Assembly (NCBI GenBank): GCA_024239075.1 | Contig: JANBVI010000006.1 | Span: forward strand, 1 to 64,000 | Reading direction: 5' to 3' | Length of the DNA: 64,000 nt | Source: Fischerella sp. CENA71 | Lineage (GTDB): Bacteria > Cyanobacteriota > Cyanobacteriia > Cyanobacteriales > Nostocaceae | Shown: one piece after another, positions 63,804 through 64,000 of the stretch | Position numbering within the stretch: position 1 is the stretch's first letter | How the letters are laid out: each line of letters begins with the position of its first letter | The notes under the pieces: model-generated | What the model was told of the DNA's origin: nothing | The model's database searches: none | What the model saw: the letters and a program-made list of their open reading frames with translations, nothing else | Made by a program: the position numbers and the translations under genes

Positions 63804-63916
63804 GGTGGGTTTAAATGTCAATCGATTTGTCTTATCCGAGCAGTATTCCCTACGTACTATCCTGACTTTTCATGTGATGTAGAGGATAAATATTAATTGC
63901 AAATCCCCGCTCCCCC

Positions 63917-64000
63917 TCAACCGAGATATTTCTGCACTTGCATTACTAATTCATTCGTCCAGTAATTAGCAAGATCGGCTGCTTCTGCTTCTACCATGAC
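63917..64000 (-). CDS. 3' end of an unidentified gene
   Basis: The last 27 codons of a minus-strand frame run off the window. The C-terminus reads VMVEAEAADLANYWTNELV and MQVQKYLG followed by TGA. The segment is helical and acidic to neutral. Too little is visible to name a family. Confidence 0.55.
   Translation of the reverse strand, partial: VMVEAEAADLANYWTNELVMQVQKYLG

Larger units (their letters stand above)
63433..63916. other. Repeat-containing spacer
   Basis: The spacer holds the second 57-bp MITE-like element (63576-63632) and a 24-bp perfect palindrome (63780-63803). It separates the secreted-protein gene start from the 3' end of a minus-strand gene entering from the right. Confidence 0.6.

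Overview
The window comes from a filamentous, probably heterocyst-forming cyanobacterium of the Nostocales. It carries photosystem II genes (psbO, psb30), the cyanobacteria-specific nitrogen signalling gene pipX, and a carotenoid hydroxylase (crtR). HIP1 palindromes (gcgatcgc) are very frequent. Almost every spacer contains short tandem heptamer-like repeats (for example tgaccaa, atcagtt, gggagca), which are typical of this group. No rRNA, tRNA, CRISPR array or intact insertion sequence was recognised. Species assignment is not possible from the sequence alone.

Layout. 0.4-5 kb: an SDR oxidoreductase, then a minus-strand envelope/lipid group (plsY, a DUF3086-type coiled-coil protein, a DUF3119-type membrane protein, an MlaE-type permease). 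5-13.6 kb: a small membrane protein, sppA, aroH, a PstS-like binding protein, a Ser/Thr kinase, crtR and pyruvate kinase. 13.6-19 kb: a minus-strand polysaccharide cluster (rfbC, rfbD, rfbA and two glycosyltransferases). 19-27 kb: a chorismate-utilising enzyme, the translationally coupled pipX-pipY pair, sepF, proC and a large Ski2-like helicase. 27-36 kb: a YgfZ-type protein, a membrane-anchored protein with a regular 29-residue coiled-coil repeat plus TPRs, a second Ser/Thr kinase, and mmsA. 36-41.5 kb: grxC and gshB (glutathione), then ftsZ and ftsQ with a possible small gene between them. 42.4-49 kb: a P-loop ATPase followed by a 1716-residue STAND-WD40 protein, the best candidate for a poorly described system. 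50-59 kb: psbO, sigF, a lipoprotein, and an ABC exporter with two paralogous permeases. 59-64 kb: a MAPEG protein, shikimate kinase, a cysteine-cluster protein, psb30, recJ, a secreted protein and the 3' end of an unidentified gene.

Three themes recur. First, dispersed intergenic repeats appear to have entered reading frames without breaking them, in a glycosyltransferase, recJ, the chorismate enzyme and the STAND protein. Second, many genes form recognisable functional groups: PII signalling with proline synthesis and division (pipXY, sepF, proC), glutathione (grxC, gshB), and cell division (ftsQ, ftsZ). Third, repeat-built signalling proteins (TPR, WD40, coiled coil) and eukaryote-like kinases are common, as in other multicellular cyanobacteria.

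All family names come from recognising motifs by eye. No database search was run.
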